7,777 bases of DNA, taken from Fontimicrobium_A sp034506455 (lineage in GTDB: Bacteria; Zhuqueibacterota; Zhuqueibacteria; Residuimicrobiales; Krinioviventaceae). The notes under the pieces are model-generated. The model was not told where the DNA came from. It searched no databases and saw nothing but the letters and a program-made list of their open reading frames with translations. This document shows positions 7,590 through 7,777 of this stretch, one piece after another. Both the position numbers and the translations under genes were made by a program. Every line of letters starts with the position of its first letter. Position 1 is the stretch's first letter. Location of the stretch: the NCBI GenBank assembly GCA_034506455.1, contig JAPDPN010000124.1, forward strand, positions 1 to 7,777, in the 5' to 3' direction.

Positions 7590-7777
7590 TCAGCCGCAGC
7601 CTGCAAGGTGTTGTTGGAGGAACGAGACCGCCTTGGGGACGAGAATGCGGATCGCCTCATCGAGCTTCATCGGCAGAACGGCGCCGCTGGCATACATATG
7701 TCCGCCGCCCCCGTACTGTTCGGCCAGCGGCCGCACCGGCACCCGACCTTTGGAGCGAAAACCCACTTTGGTAACGC
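7590..7777 (-). CDS. DHH/DHHA1-family phosphoesterase (NrnA-like oligoribonuclease/pAp phosphatase), C-terminal fragment
   Basis: The last 61 codons of a gene that starts right of the window; the frame is open from the edge to TGA at 7590-7592. The fragment reads like the end of a DHHA1 domain: VGFRSKGRVPVRPLAEQYG, then the glycine-rich GGGGHMYASGA motif (GGGGH at 7698-7712, ASG at 7683-7691), and a final helix KAVSFLQQHL. In DHH/DHHA1 proteins this glycine-rich loop and its histidine bind the substrate phosphate. Sequences of the form 'FRSKG.V.V..LA..(F/Y)GGGGH..ASG' are typical of NrnA-type enzymes, which degrade nano-RNAs and, in various species, pAp, pApA or pGpG. RecJ is less likely because its ending differs, and the catalytic DHH half is outside the window. 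The residue after the histidine is Met where Lys or Arg is common. It is probably the upstream member of the same transcript as the multi-GAF gene, 49 bp away. Confidence 0.85.
   Translation of the reverse strand, partial: VTKVGFRSKGRVPVRPLAEQYGGGGHMYASGAVLPMKLDEAIRILVPKAVSFLQQHLAGCG

Noticed and set aside
1..7777. CRISPR arrays, insertion sequences, tRNA or rRNA genes and other mobile-element signs.
   Set aside because: No spaced direct repeats, transposase or integrase motifs, terminal inverted repeats or tRNA-like folds were seen. The window is almost completely filled by the listed protein genes.

Overview
This 7.8 kb window comes from a Gram-negative bacterium, because it carries an RND efflux pump with its periplasmic adaptor, and such pumps need an outer membrane. 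Base composition looks moderately GC-rich by eye (about mid-50s percent) and all complete genes end in TAA. The many-domain soluble sensor proteins suggest a free-living environmental bacterium. Some residue choices in the pump (Asp-Asn in TM4, Asn-Asn in TM10) recall pumps outside the classical enterobacterial AcrB group. A lineage such as the FCB group or Deltaproteobacteria is possible, but the sequence does not fix the phylum.

The layout is two convergent transcription units. The plus-strand unit (1-3336) holds the last codons of an RND periplasmic adaptor (HlyD/MFP family), then one base after its stop codon a complete 1041-residue HAE1/AcrB-family inner-membrane pump. It closes with a strong intrinsic terminator (3343-3374).

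The minus-strand unit, read from the right edge, starts with the 3' end of a DHH/DHHA1 phosphoesterase (NrnA-like; 7590-7777), identifiable from its GGGGH...ASG motif. Next is a large sensor protein with one PAS and four GAF-like domains and no visible output domain (5234-7540). Last is a soluble receiver-PAS-PAS-histidine kinase (3373-5184). Both gaps in this unit are 49 bp, so one transcript is likely. The kinase's stop codon lies inside the T-tract of the opposing pump's terminator.

Functionally, the left unit is a tripartite exporter whose outer-membrane partner and adaptor N-terminus lie outside the window. The right unit looks like a cytoplasmic signalling cassette: a nucleotide phosphodiesterase, a pure sensor protein and a kinase that itself receives phosphoryl input. 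No DNA-binding or other effector domain is encoded here, so the output must lie elsewhere. The points most worth checking are the output-less GAF protein next to this kinase, the Cys cluster in the kinase's second PAS domain, and the correct start of the GAF gene, whose longest open frame wrongly runs into the phosphoesterase gene.
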